A stretch of DNA of 64,000 bases, taken from Haematococcus lacustris. Lineage: Eukaryota; Chlorophyta; Chlorophyceae; Chlamydomonadales; Haematococcaceae. This document shows positions 1 to 12,700 of this stretch, piece by piece; position 1 is the first letter of the stretch, and every line of letters begins with the position of its first letter. The stretch covers positions 4,761,124-4,825,123 of the forward strand of contig JASKMD010000009.1 of assembly GCA_030144725.1 (NCBI GenBank), in the 5' to 3' direction. A model generated the notes under the pieces. The model searched no databases, was not told the DNA's origin, and worked only from the letters and a program-made list of their open reading frames with translations. A program made the translations under genes and the position numbers.

Positions 1-718
1 GCATCATTTTAAGCCAAAAAGTCATGATCCGAGAACACGAGAAATACGACCGCATTTTGACCGTATTTGGTAACCACAGATCGCCACAGACACCCCTTCC
101 CCATCTGCAACGACACTGACCACAGCGGAGCCGCACCTGCCAGCTGCCTCTGGGCCACCCCCAGTGCTGTCTTGATGCTCCATGGGCGAGCCATCTCCTG
201 CCAGGAGTCGGCTACTTGGGACGCCTGACTGCAGGTGGAGGAGGCGGTAAGGAGTGGGCGACGGTGTCTGGTATGTGCTACAGGTGCAATGATATGGAAG
301 AATTGCCATTGCTGAGCCCCTGCTGAACATTTGAACGGTGGGCCAAACAAACGTACATGGCACTTCCAGAAGAAACCAGCCGAACGTAGTGTCATTCAGA
401 CAAGAACTGTAATAAAACCAATGCAAGCTACGTAGAAACTGCTTCGTGCGCGGCAAAAGAGTGTGTTGACCACTGACGCGTGGCTCGTGAACTAGGCAAT
501 GGCATAGGTAGGCAGCCGTTGGACGTCAAAAAGGTGCACTGAAAGCACTGAAAGCGGACTTTTGACGAAACAATGCTTGGCTGGATTTTCAAAGCGGTAC
601 GGGCTGCACCGCTTGCTTTGCAGCTTGCCCTATCATTAGCACTAGTTATCATTAGTGATCGATATCTAATCACCGTCCTTCCTCCCTCCTTCCTTCTTCG
701 TTCCTTCCTTCCGTGCAG
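1..718. other. Region before the first supported exon; pyrimidine tract at its end
   Basis: I see no recognisable coding exon in this stretch; the open frames on the minus strand have no family motif. Bases about 672-715 are a CTTCCT-type pyrimidine tract that runs straight into a CAG acceptor, so at least the right part is probably an intron of the channel gene that follows. The 5' exons of that gene are either hidden here or lie outside the window. Confidence 0.4.
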
Positions 719-3700
719 AGGCAGCCATCAGCTGTACAAAATGATGCGGTAAGTCATGTCGACTGCACGGTGTATGGACTTCTGACCGACACGGGGCAGC
801 GGCCGTGGCTCCTGTCCTCTGACTTCAGGTGGATCACACAGGTTCAGCTGGAACAGCACTGGCATGGGGAGCTCCTCAGCAACCAGATGGCACATCAGCA
901 CAGACTGTGGACGCATTGCTACCCCAGAAGTTTGGGTTGCAATATGACCTGGCTGAGGACAGCTTGCCACCCCTGCCCCCAAACCAGCAGGACATTGTGC
1001 AGCGATGGTCAAGCCCGGCAGAGCCTTTGCAAGTGGCTGAAGACAGCTTGCCACCCATGTCAAACAAGCCATCTCTGCTTAGGTATACAAGCCAGAGGGT
1101 CCCTAGGCAAGCAGAGGAGCAAGATATTGTGCGACATCGGTCGGGCCATGCAGAGCCATTACAGATGGCAGAAGACAGCCTGCCACCCACCTTAGATAAG
1201 CCAGTGTTGCTTAGGAACACAAGCCAGAGGGCCAGCAATAAAGCAGAGCAGCAAGCAAGGTCGCCACCAAGGCCTTCACATGATTTTGCACCAGGTAGGC
1301 ATCCTGCCCAGGAGCCAGCTGTACTGCAAGCAAGTCCACAGCACCCTGAGGTACCGGAGGTGCCGCAGCCAGACTCACAGCCGGCCAAGCAGCTGGGAGT
1401 GCAGGGCCGAACCCCACAGCAGGCTGAGCAGTCAGGGCCGCAGAGTTCAGACCCACAGCCGACTGAGCAGATGCAGTCGAGTCCAGACACACAGCAGGCA
1501 AACCAGGTGCCAGCAGACGATGCAAGCAGCACCCAGCAGACAGGAGCACGGAACCCCATGAGCACACTACGAGTACAGCTCCCACCACTAGTCATCGAGC
1601 CCAACCCACCGGAGGCGCCCCCCCACCTCCCTGGGCAGCCCCCCCCTGCCCCTGTCCAATGCACCTCTCCAACTAGGCTCAGCACCCTCCTCAACCGCTC
1701 CCAGCCGCGCCGCTCCCCCGCTGGCCCAGCCCCACCCAGGGTGTCCCTGCTGGCGCATGACCTGGCAACAAGCAGGGGATCCCGCCTGCAGCACAGCACC
1801 GGGCCACTGTCCGTGACCCACACAGCCCAGTCCAGCCCAGGCCACTTCACCTCCTCCCCCGTCCAGCACCCAAGCCCTGCAGCCACCGGGGTGTCAGACA
1901 CTGGGGAGGGGCTGGATGCCAGCAGCCGGACCCCCCTCTCCCCCGCCAGCCTGCCCCAGGCGGACTTAGACTCCACTGATCCCAGGGCCGCCAGGTCACA
2001 ATGGTTGGCCGTCTCTCGCTCCGCCTCGCGTGCCGCATCCAATCGCTCCCATGCAGCCAGCCTCGGAGGTGCGCATGGTGCAGCCTTCACGGCCTGCTGC
2101 TCTCGTACCGGTCACATAACCAACATCTGGTGCCTGCTGGACCAGTTGACCAGAAGCATTGGCTGCATATGCCTGGTGTGGAGTGGGCTGGACATGGTGA
2201 CACAGCCTGTTCCTTGTTGTGCTGCTGGGCTGTGCTGCAGGCTCCTTTGCAAACGTGGTGATGCGCAGCCTGAAGCGCCTGGCCACCCCATCCACCAACG
2301 GGAGCCAGTTGGGCGTGGAAGGGGGTCCTCGCTTGCTGCAGCGCATGCACCTCTCACTGCGTGCCTCCTTCGCGGGGGGCTTGCGGCCCTTCCTGACTGA
2401 GGAGCCAGATGAGCGTGGCACCACAGGGCGCTCTACGGCTGGTGCGAACTCCTTAAAAGCCATAGTGAGTTGGGTGTGTGTGACCAGAACACACTGACTG
2501 TGTGGCTGTGTGTAAACAGGAGCAGATCGGAACTTAGCCCTAGCTGCCCCTGCGCTTGTCAAGTGCGGTCAATGTGCTGTGAAGCTAGCATCAATGCAGT
2601 AATTAGGACAGCACTTCACTTTATGCGGTTTAACACCCTGCTGCACCCCTCCATGGTACTGTGCAGTTCAACAAGGAAGCCAGTGCCGCACTGGTCGTGG
2701 CTGTCAAAGCAGGTGAGGCTGACCACCTCTGTCACCCATCTCTGTCACCCACCTCTGTCACCCACCTCTGTCACCCACCTCTGTCACCCACCTCTGTCAC
2801 CCACCTCTGTCACCCATCTCTTGGCTCCCTCAAGCTGCAGCACAGTCGAGCTGGACACAGGCTCCTCCCTTGCTGCACACCGGCAACCTTGAGCACACCC
2901 TTCTTTTACACCAAGAGGAGGGAGAGGCAGAGGGGTTCGTCTCTTCTCTTGCTTGGTGGTAGTAGCAGGCCGTGCCCCAGGCGGAAGCTCCTGTATCTAT
3001 TGAATGCTGGTGAATATTGGCGTGGCAATCTTGTGCTCTTTCCTATGTCCTCGCCTGCAGGAGATTATGCGGCCGCAGGCGAAGCCATCCGGTTGGGTGC
3101 AGACGCCAACACCGTGGACCTTCCCACAGGCCGCATGACGCCCCTGCACTTTGCAGTGTCAGCAGGGCGTGTCCACACGCATGACCCGCCCGCCTTTTCC
3201 GGTAGCACTGCAGCCCAACTCACGCGGCTCCTGCTGCGTTACGGGGCTCGTGCTGGAGCGGGGGACTACATGGGCTTCACGCCCCTGCACCTGGCGGCCT
3301 TCCACAACCTGCCAGGGGTGTTGGACCTGCTGCTGGGTAACCTGCAGCAGCAACCCGGCCGGCTGGCCAGCTTGCTGCTCCTTCAAGACTCGGAAATCAA
3401 GTGAGAGTTGCCAGGTTGGCAGGCAAGCCCTGTGCTGGGCGTGCCAGCTGGGAATGCCAGCAGCTCCCTTGCCTAATAGGCACACCAGGCTGGCAGGTGG
3501 CTGGTTGGCTGATTGAGCTGACACACTAAGGTAGCTTTTACTCTGCCACATAAGTGCAAAACCTGGGGTTGAAGGCAAAAGTCATAGTTGCGGGGCAAAC
3601 AGTTGTTTGTGGTCACACCTGATGGTTGAGGTGTGAGGCCTTTGATGCGCCTGGGCTGCCTTCTCCAGTACAGGCAGCATGTTACTCCAGCTCAATCACT

Positions 3701-6700
3701 GACTGCCTCACTTTATTCCTAACAGTTGCAATTGCCGCCTTGCCAACATCATCTGGCTCGCTGGTGTTGGCTGTCTGCTAACTAGTGCTGACTCATCACT
3801 GCTGCTTGCTTATGGTCAGGTACACCCCGCTGCACTGCGCTGTGGAGGGGCACCACGCCAGCGCAGTGGTGAGTTTGCTGCAGGCCGGGGCGGCGGCTGG
3901 CCTGGATGCCAAGGACTGGACCTCTCGCACTGCCTGGAACCTGGCTGCCGTCCAGTGAGTGGCCAGACAGGGTGATGACCTGCGGCATGTGGTCCATATC
4001 CTTATAAATGCATGAAGTATGAAGGCAGTATGCCGGCTGCCTGGTACCAGCGTGTCTGTTGTTGTCATCACTAAGTGGTGATGTGCATGCCTAGCCATGT
4101 CAAGCATTGACAAACACCACCTTGTGCGCAGCTCGGTTAGCAAGAGTGTGGTTGTGGCCCTGACAGGTGTAAAAGCCAGAGCCTGCATTGCGAAAAGCTA
4201 AATGAAGGCAGGAATGATGTCAGATGTTGGGGGTGGTTTTACTCGTCACTGCCTTCCCACCTGGGGCTGTAACACGGCTGCACCGCCCTGACCAGCACAC
4301 CCCTCACTGGCCCCATGACTAACACACCCCTCACTGGCCCAATAACCACGCATCCCCTTACCACTCTCACCAACTTCACGATGCCCACCACCCTCATCAC
4401 CCTCCTTACCCTCACCACCCTCACCATACTGCCAGTGCCCAATGTGTAGTGTGGGGCGCAGCGGCCATAGCCCCTCTCGTGACCATGGCGCTGCTGCCAC
4501 ACCCCTTGCCCCCTTGGTGCCCCTGTCGCAGTTATCCCAAGTTCGCAGCAACCCTGATGGCCGACCTGAACATTGCCTTGGCTCGGTCCAGTGAGCTGCC
4601 AGCAGGGGCAGTGATGCAGCTGGCACTGGAGCTGCGCACCCTACACACCGTGCCTGTGGTGCTGCGAGCAGCAGCTAAATGGCCTGACCAGGTGGGCACA
4701 GCTGCCGGCTTAGCCTGTGTGATCTGGCCAAGTGGGCACAGCTGTCGGGCCTGTCTGTCTGTGACCTAATCAGGAGGGTGTGCAGCTGTGGAGTCTACAG
4801 CAACTCGTCAAGAGCCACAGTATGCCCTTGTATGGCGTCGTCCAGTCTTGCCTTTGTGTCTGCTTGTGGCCTAACTGCAGGTATGGCAGTTGATGCGGGC
4901 TGCCATCGCCAGTGGCTTGGTGGAGTTTGTGGAAATGCTGGCCACTGACATCCCAGCGGTCAGTGGTGGCAGCGGCTTCCCTGTCGCCTACACATGGCAG
5001 GCTGCCTGTGTAGCGCAGCCCAGTATGCTGTTGAGTTTGTTGATCAGCGAGGGGCTGGGGGAATCACAGTGAGCAGGGTTAGGAGTGGGAGTGGGAGGTG
5101 CTCAGGGTCCAGGTGTAAGAGCCAGGTTGTGGTCAGTGACAGGCGACAGGCTGACCCACAGCCCTGACAAAGGGCCAGAGACCTGGCACACAGACTACTC
5201 TACACTGCGTCTAGAGGTAGTCTGCCACAGCCGTCATGGGCTGCCACCATAGCCAATGAGTGCTACCGCCATGGAAAGTGCTCCAGCTCTGGGTGGTGAA
5301 GTGTGACTGTGTGCTCTGCAGGTGTGTCCACGGGCCTTGCTGGTGGTCCCCTGGGGGGATGTGATGGTTGACCTGGCCACACGCTTCCCAGGTCAGCATG
5401 GCTTAGCGCATGGAAGCATAGCTCCATGTACCTGCACAGTCCACGAGGATTGCCAAAGAGCAGCACCCAGTGGCGCTAGCTGCATGCCTCAACTGATAGC
5501 GTTGTGTGGTCTCTTGACTGGCTGCATTCGTTGCTGGCCACGGGGTGCAACCTGGCCTGCCCACATATGGCACATCAATGGCCCTGCCTTGCCTCACTGC
5601 TCTTTTGCGTCACACTACGCTTTGCCGCCCCTGATGCAGACTGCTTTAAGCTGCTGATTGCTGGTCTGGACCTTGTGGATTTCCACACCGTGGTAGAGCC
5701 ATTCATCCATGGCCTAAACTTTGATGATGAGGACGAGGAGGTGGAGGAGGTGCCCGGCAAAGAGCACCCTGCCCAACCTAACAGCCCCGCTCGCGTGGCT
5801 GGTGGCGAGCACTCCATGTTCGCCCCATCCATGTCGCGACCAGGGCTAGCGGGCGAGCGTGGGTCCGCCCAGCTGCAAGGCTGGGGCTTGCACCCAGAGC
5901 GCAACAGCGTGAATGCCACCAGCTTCAAGAAGGTCGCGCACGGGCTCAGCAGCCTGGGCCGAGCAGTCAGCCGCAGTCTAGCACGCCGCCCACGCAGTGT
6001 GGCAGCCGAAGAGGCCTGGCCCTCACCAGACTCACCACATCTCAGCCCTGGCCGCGCTTGGGCCAAGTCAAGGACCGGCCCCAAAGCCTGGGACTTGGAC
6101 CAAAGCAGCAGCCGAAGGAGAGCGGGTATGGATCCTGAACTCGGCACGGGGCGCCCAGGGGCCGGCGATGATGACGTGCTGTCTGCTCAAGCACGTGTGA
6201 AGAGGTGTGTTGTTGGAGGAGGCGGTAGCATCTGTGTCTCGTTTGCATGCGACAGTACACTCAATCAAACTGCCCAGGCCATGCAAATGACCCAGCCATG
6301 GATTACAACCCTAGGTATTCATATCACAAGGCAGTGTGCACCAGGCAGCAGCTGACATGGCAGGTTGCACACACCTGGTGGACTGCTGCCCCGCCTGCTT
6401 GCAGCATGATGTCTCTGAAGAGTATGCTGGTGCTAGGGAAGCGAGACGAGGTGCCAGCCCCAGGGGACCCTGTCGGCACCAAGAATGCCGCCCATGGGCT
6501 ACCAGAGAGCCTGAAGTACCTGCTGCTGCGCGCCTTGGTGGCATCTCTGGATGGCCTGAGCTGGCGGGTGTGGCAGGCGCTGGTCAGCGGCCTGCATGGC
6601 TCTCTTGCGCTGGAGCTGGCTCGGTTCCCAAAGCTGTTCAAGCGCCTGACGGTGAGCGCAGCCCTCCCTGTAAGCTGTGTGGACAACCCCTGAAATGGCA

Positions 6701-9700
6701 GCCTTGACACAAGTGGGATGCAAGCCCTACCATAGCATCCCTGTGCTCAGCCCAGCCGTGCCAGCTTGTCGCAAATTAGTCGCAAAGGCACACCGGGTAA
6801 CTGGTTGCTCCTCCCTGGTCTGTTTACTCATCCTGCCAGCTCATGCTCTGACTGGCCCTCCCTGTTGACTGTGGTGTCCAACAATGCTCCTGTCACTGCC
6901 ACTTGTGTGCTGGTGCAGTCATGCATAGCCCTAACTCATGTTGTATAATCATTTTGTTGACCATGGAAAGGATAGGATAGCTTAGCTGATGTTAGTGGCA
7001 AATGTTGGTGAGCCGCGTTCAAGCTGCCACTGTGTGGTCCACTTACCTCCTTATCTGCAGGACAGCATCCAGAACCGAAAGGTGCCCAGCTGGATCGAGG
7101 TAGCTACTGCCACAGGGCCATCAAGGCTGTCGGCGAGCAACACAACACATGCAGCTGATGACGCTTCTGGCCCTGTGCGGTCTCAATCGTCGGCACATGC
7201 AGCAGCAGGCATGGCTTTTGATGTGGAAGGGCACAGCACCCTGGTGAGTGCTAGCGCATGCAAGTGGTGGATACGCCAGCTGAGTCTCTACTGCAGGTGT
7301 GAAGAACAATGCTTGCATGCCATTGGTTCTCACGTACACACAATGCACTTCACTCGCAGGACCTCAACCACCTGGTGTCTGCAGCAATAGCGTCAAGAAC
7401 AGGGGCAAATGTGTACAACATCATGCTCGCTATGTCAGGTGCGGATGGGACCAGCTGCCAGCCTCTTGTCACATCAGGCCATGTCAGCTTGCCCGAGCAA
7501 GGGCGGTCTCCTGCTTTTTCTTCAGCTTGTGCCCACATCTGCTGTGGTGTGCATTGTAAGGATAGGGAGTCTCAAGGGGCGGGGCTTGCTGGGCATCTGC
7601 AGGTTGGCTGGCGCTCAACCCCACCTGCTACTTGGCGCACCTGGATGCTTGGGCATTGACAGCCCTGGCACAACACTACCCTGACGCCTGCAGGTACAGC
7701 GGTTCTGCGAGCTCTATCAGTATTGTGCACTGCGTCACTTTGACTGGTGTTGTCCGACAGGCGTGTTGATGTGTGCTTGCAGGCGGTTGCTGTCTTTGCA
7801 ATCACAGGACCAGAATGCAGTCAAGGTGCCCGGTCACCTCCTCCCTGCCAGGACCGCGGACAGCTCAAGCAGTGCGGTATGTTGTTGGCTGTTTAGAAGC
7901 ATGGGTCTTCCATGCAGGACCAACGTCACTTTGGCTACGCTGGTCATGCTTTGTGCGGCGCGCAATGCCATGGCATGCAATGCGCTGCAGGCTGTGTTTC
8001 GTTGTGCCGATCAGAGCCAGTCCTTTGTCTGGCAGGAAGATGGCCTGGTGGTTATGCGGGCACTGGGCATCAACGACATGGCCCGCATTGAGCGCTGGTC
8101 ACTGTTCGGCGTCAGCTTTGATGCCGTAAGTCTCCCCTCCAAGGAGGATGGAGTGCGATAGTAGACCTTGCCTGGCACTTGGCTTTCAATAACCAGGAAA
8201 CCTGTCCCACTACACGACCACTCCCACTCAGGGGCTGGGTGCTGCCATGCATCCACAGCCTGCAGCCAAGGCTCTGGCAGGATAACCCAAGTGTTCAGGA
8301 GCACAGATCTTGCGTTACATAAACTGCTAAAGAACTAGCTTAAGAGCGACATGTCACACTGAAACCTTTATCAATTATGTCACCATTCACGGGTCCATAG
8401 TCACTATACACAGAAGCCTGATGGGCTGGATGACACTCCCATAACAAATGCCAGGGAGCCTGTCCCACCATGTGATCACTCCCACGCAGGGGCTGGGTGC
8501 TGCCATGCATCCACAGCCTGCAGCCAAGGCTCTGGCAGGGTAACCCAAGCCATGCCAGCTTCTCACCGCTCAGCTCGTTGGCACTTTGCTATCGGATGTA
8601 CAATGCCGCCTGCTGTGGTAATGCGTGTGCAGACGCTGAAGCTGTTCAAAGCAACCACAGATCGTCACCCCAGCCGCCTGACTGCCAGCTATTTGGACAA
8701 GCTGCTCGCTGCAGGGCTCAGTGGCCAGGTCCGCACCCGCCATTGCTAAGTTGCTTTCTATTTGAGTGTAATGCCGGTGGGCTAACTATGTGCCGTGTAG
8801 CCACCCACGCAAATACATCTGCCCTATATCCCTGTGCTGTGAGCAGGATGTGACGAAGCTAATCCAGCTGGACACAGACCTTGCGGATGTCATCGCTGGC
8901 TTGCGAGGTGGTCTCAGCGCCCACTTCGTGCACCACATGTGAGCATATGCGTGGATGCTGGTGGCGGCCAGTCTGCAGCGATGCCATTTCTCGGCAAGCG
9001 CCATGTAGTGATGATGATGGTGGTGGGAGCTTTGCATACTAGGGCAGTGACAACCCCTGCTTGCACATAGTGGTGCGAGCCCTTGTCTGCTGCCGTGTTC
9101 AGTCCCGGCGGCCATGCGGTGTCCAACCTTGGCTTGCAGGCTGCACCGCAAAATCTCTTACCAGGTCGTCACTGAAATGCTGGGTGCCCATTTGGACCGC
9201 AGCACCCAGTGGAACAACATACGACATCAGGTGCGCCATGTGTTGACATGAGCTTCGGCCTCTCAACTGCTGTGGTATCTTATCCACACCGCGCATGACA
9301 AATTCTAAACGCATGTGTGCTTGGCTCTGCCTGTCTGTTATGGCCAAGCCACTCAGTCCATGTCATTGCGTCGAGTATTAGAGATGTGTGCTGCAGCAAC
9401 GATGACAGGAAGATGCCATGAAATGATGATGATGATGATGATGATAATGATGGTGATGTACATGGTATGACAGCGTTGGTGAGGTGACCTGACGTAGGAG
9501 ATCTGGCATCGATTTCCCCGTGACAGCTGGGAGCGAGGGATTACTTATGAATTCATCCGGCTATTCTTTGAGAACTGGGGTGAGTAGCAAGCATGTGACA
9601 AGGTCAACAATGGTTGGCATTCCATGGTCAGTCGAGATTGCAGCACGCTTGCTGGTGAAGATGAACAATGGTGTCTACATGCCCAAGCATGTAATAGCTG

Positions 9701-12700
9701 CAACGTCTGCGGGTTCTGGCAGGAGGGTTCTGGGGCATGTGAGGGCGATGTGTATGGGCACTGTTGCGGTCAACCAGCTGGGCGTGAGAAGGCACAACTC
9801 TGCAACATGCATCTCCCCATACCTCACAGCACACCATCTCCCACCACCTGCCAGACCTCCCGTGCGCATGCTGGATTCGTAGTGGTGAACACCACACCCA
9901 CTGTCACTGCTGTACACTTGCATGTTGTTTGCGTCATTGATATGAACACTCCTGCATACTCTGCCTGTTGCAGAGGACTACTCATTCGACCATCGTTTTG
10001 TTGACTGTAAGTTGCGCAAGGCCCCAGTGAAACAGGCCTTTGATGGACATCAGCCGCACAGCACCTCAGCCCTCAACCTTGACCAAAGGGCACTCCGGTC
10101 AGCTTACAGCTCCAAGCATCCACCCGCTGGATTATACAGCATGGTAACAAGAACCACAAATAGACCCAGCATCAGCCGCACAGCATGCAACAGGTAGCTT
10201 GCAAATGGCTATGTGCCCAGCTCAAAAGCTTGTCATGGCTGGTGCTTGGCTGCTTGTAGTGATGTTTGACTCGCACGACCCGTTGTTTGTCAAGCTGAGG
10301 ACAGCGCTCGAGTACGTCAACAGCAACAAGGTGGGTTAGCCATGGCACTTTGCATCATGCAGCCCATCCTTACTTTTACACCCTGGGCTTGCTAATGCAC
10401 TGGCTGTCCGCTACAACGCAGGCATTGAACGTCAGCCTGCGGCAAGACGAAGCTGACATCCAGCAGGCCCGCCAGGCCCGCTTGATCAGCTCATGGACTG
10501 CCGTGGGTGACGCCTACATGGAGGCCTCAACTCATGTACACCGCCGGGTGCTCACTGGCCTGGTCTACTGCAGTGAGTCCCACCTGCGCTTGCTAGCACA
10601 AGGCTGCTAACCCCAGGCATGTGTGTCTCAGTGATTTGTTTTTTCAAAACAGCCAAGCTGATGCTGGTCACGAAGGGTCCAGAACCATCACATGGCTGGT
10701 TACGCAGTAGGTCCCGACTTGTTACGAAAAACAAGTATCGCAGCATTTTCTTATGCCAGAAATCATTTCTTATAAATGTACACAGTCATGTCATATATAT
10801 ATACACAAAAAGACATTTTTCGGTTACAGCCGAGGCCAGCCAACGCAAGGGTCCGTTTGGTAACGAAAGCCAGGCCTAGAAAACCTGGTGTGTGTTCCTT
10901 TCACCGACCCCTTCCACTGCAGTTGTGGGAGCCACTAACACCACAAACATGACTGCAAACATGATGCCATGTGAACTGTTTGTGTGGGTGATGTGCGGCC
11001 GCAGTCATGCACGTGTACATATGGCTGCTGAAGGAGCTGTCACCTGTTTTCACGGAGAGTCCTTCCACCAGCTCAAGTCAACACATCCCTCGCAAGCCAA
11101 CAAACCACCCGCCACACGGCAGCTCCAGTCACGCCGCGCCCAAGCGCACCCCTGTCGGCAAGCAGTTGATTGAGTCTCCAAAAGTCGATGCGCTGAGTGA
11201 GACGCTACCCATGATCTATGTTGCACAGGTAAGCTTTCTGACACCACAAAGATCCATGACATTGCGCCCCTACACATGCAAGTCCAGGTTATCCAGTCTC
11301 ATTTTTGTGCAACAAGCATATTAGCGCCAGCATGGATCCATATGTCGCGGTCGTCACACTCTGTTGTGTGAATGCATGTGGCTGCGTGGCAGGTGGGCAA
11401 GGATGATTACCTCCGAGCCCTTTTAGCTGCGCAGGCACCTGCTGAGATGTTTGGGCTGCCTGTCATGGAGGCCATCATCAATGTGAAGGTGTGCAACAAC
11501 ATAACCGGTGAACCCATAGGATAAGGCGCAGCCCTGTTGTTGCTAGTTTGCGGCCAATGATAGTGTTCACTTCACATATCTTCTCCGTAACGAAGCTGCG
11601 TTGTCGTGCTTGACCCTGCCTGCAGTGGAACGCCTATGGTGAGGGTCTCTTTCTGCAACATCCTGACCCATAGTTCTGTGCTTTGTCGTGTCATGGAAGT
11701 GCAATCCTTCTTTTCTCAATGTGGTCTCTTGTCCCCCCCAGGTTGGCGCATGCTGCTGCTGTTGCTGATGGAACACCTGCTCTTTATGGCGTTCGTGATC
11801 GCTTACCTTATGCTCATCACAACGGAAGCATCAGCTTGCTTTGGAAGCCTGAACCAAGATGACAATACCACTACGAGTGACACACCTTCCTTGCAACCCG
11901 ATGGCCCCACCCCTGCCCCCCCTCTTGCTCCCTCACCACCCTCGGCGAGGCAAACCATGAGTGTGCCTCACATCCGTCTGTTGGCGCAGTGCCCTCAAGG
12001 TTAGAGTAAAAGCTCGGCACAGCATCAGCATGGCACAAGCATGCTGCGGTCTCAATTGCGTTTTCACTCAATTAATGCATGTGACCACATGCTGCAATGA
12101 TAACAAGAGGCTTTCTGCCAATTGCTCTCGTGTGTGCAGGGGCAGTCTCCCTTTGCCTTGATGCCTGCCTTCTGTGGATGTGTGCATTAGCATTGTCATC
12201 ATACATTCGTCAGTTGCAGCACACTGGCCTGTACTTTTGGTTGCGGAAGCCAAACAACTGGGCAGATCTTGTGACGTGTGCCCTCCAAGCATCAATTACG
12301 GTCAGCCATGTGAGCGGGTGCGTTGCAAGTCTAAACTCCCAGACCATGAACTTTGGCCTCCACAGCTACATAGTGCCTAGGGGCTGTGGCTGCATGCACA
12401 TGGTTGTGTCTGCGTGTGTGTGTGTAAACATTTGCAGGCGGCAGGATGCCCTGCTTGCTATGACAGCTGTCCAAGTGCTACTACAATTTTTGCTTTTAGG
12501 CTGGTATGCAATGCTTGTGGACAGGCTAGGCTCCCTTGTGCGCGTCATCAGCCAGATCTTCCAGGCAAGTCCCAGCGCGCATGTGCCATCGTACACCAGT
12601 GTGTACTTCTCATTGTGCACAGGTCCAGGCAAGCTGTGACTTGCACTTTGCAATTTGCATGGAGCACACTATCCTAAAGCAGCGACTTTGCAACCACTAA

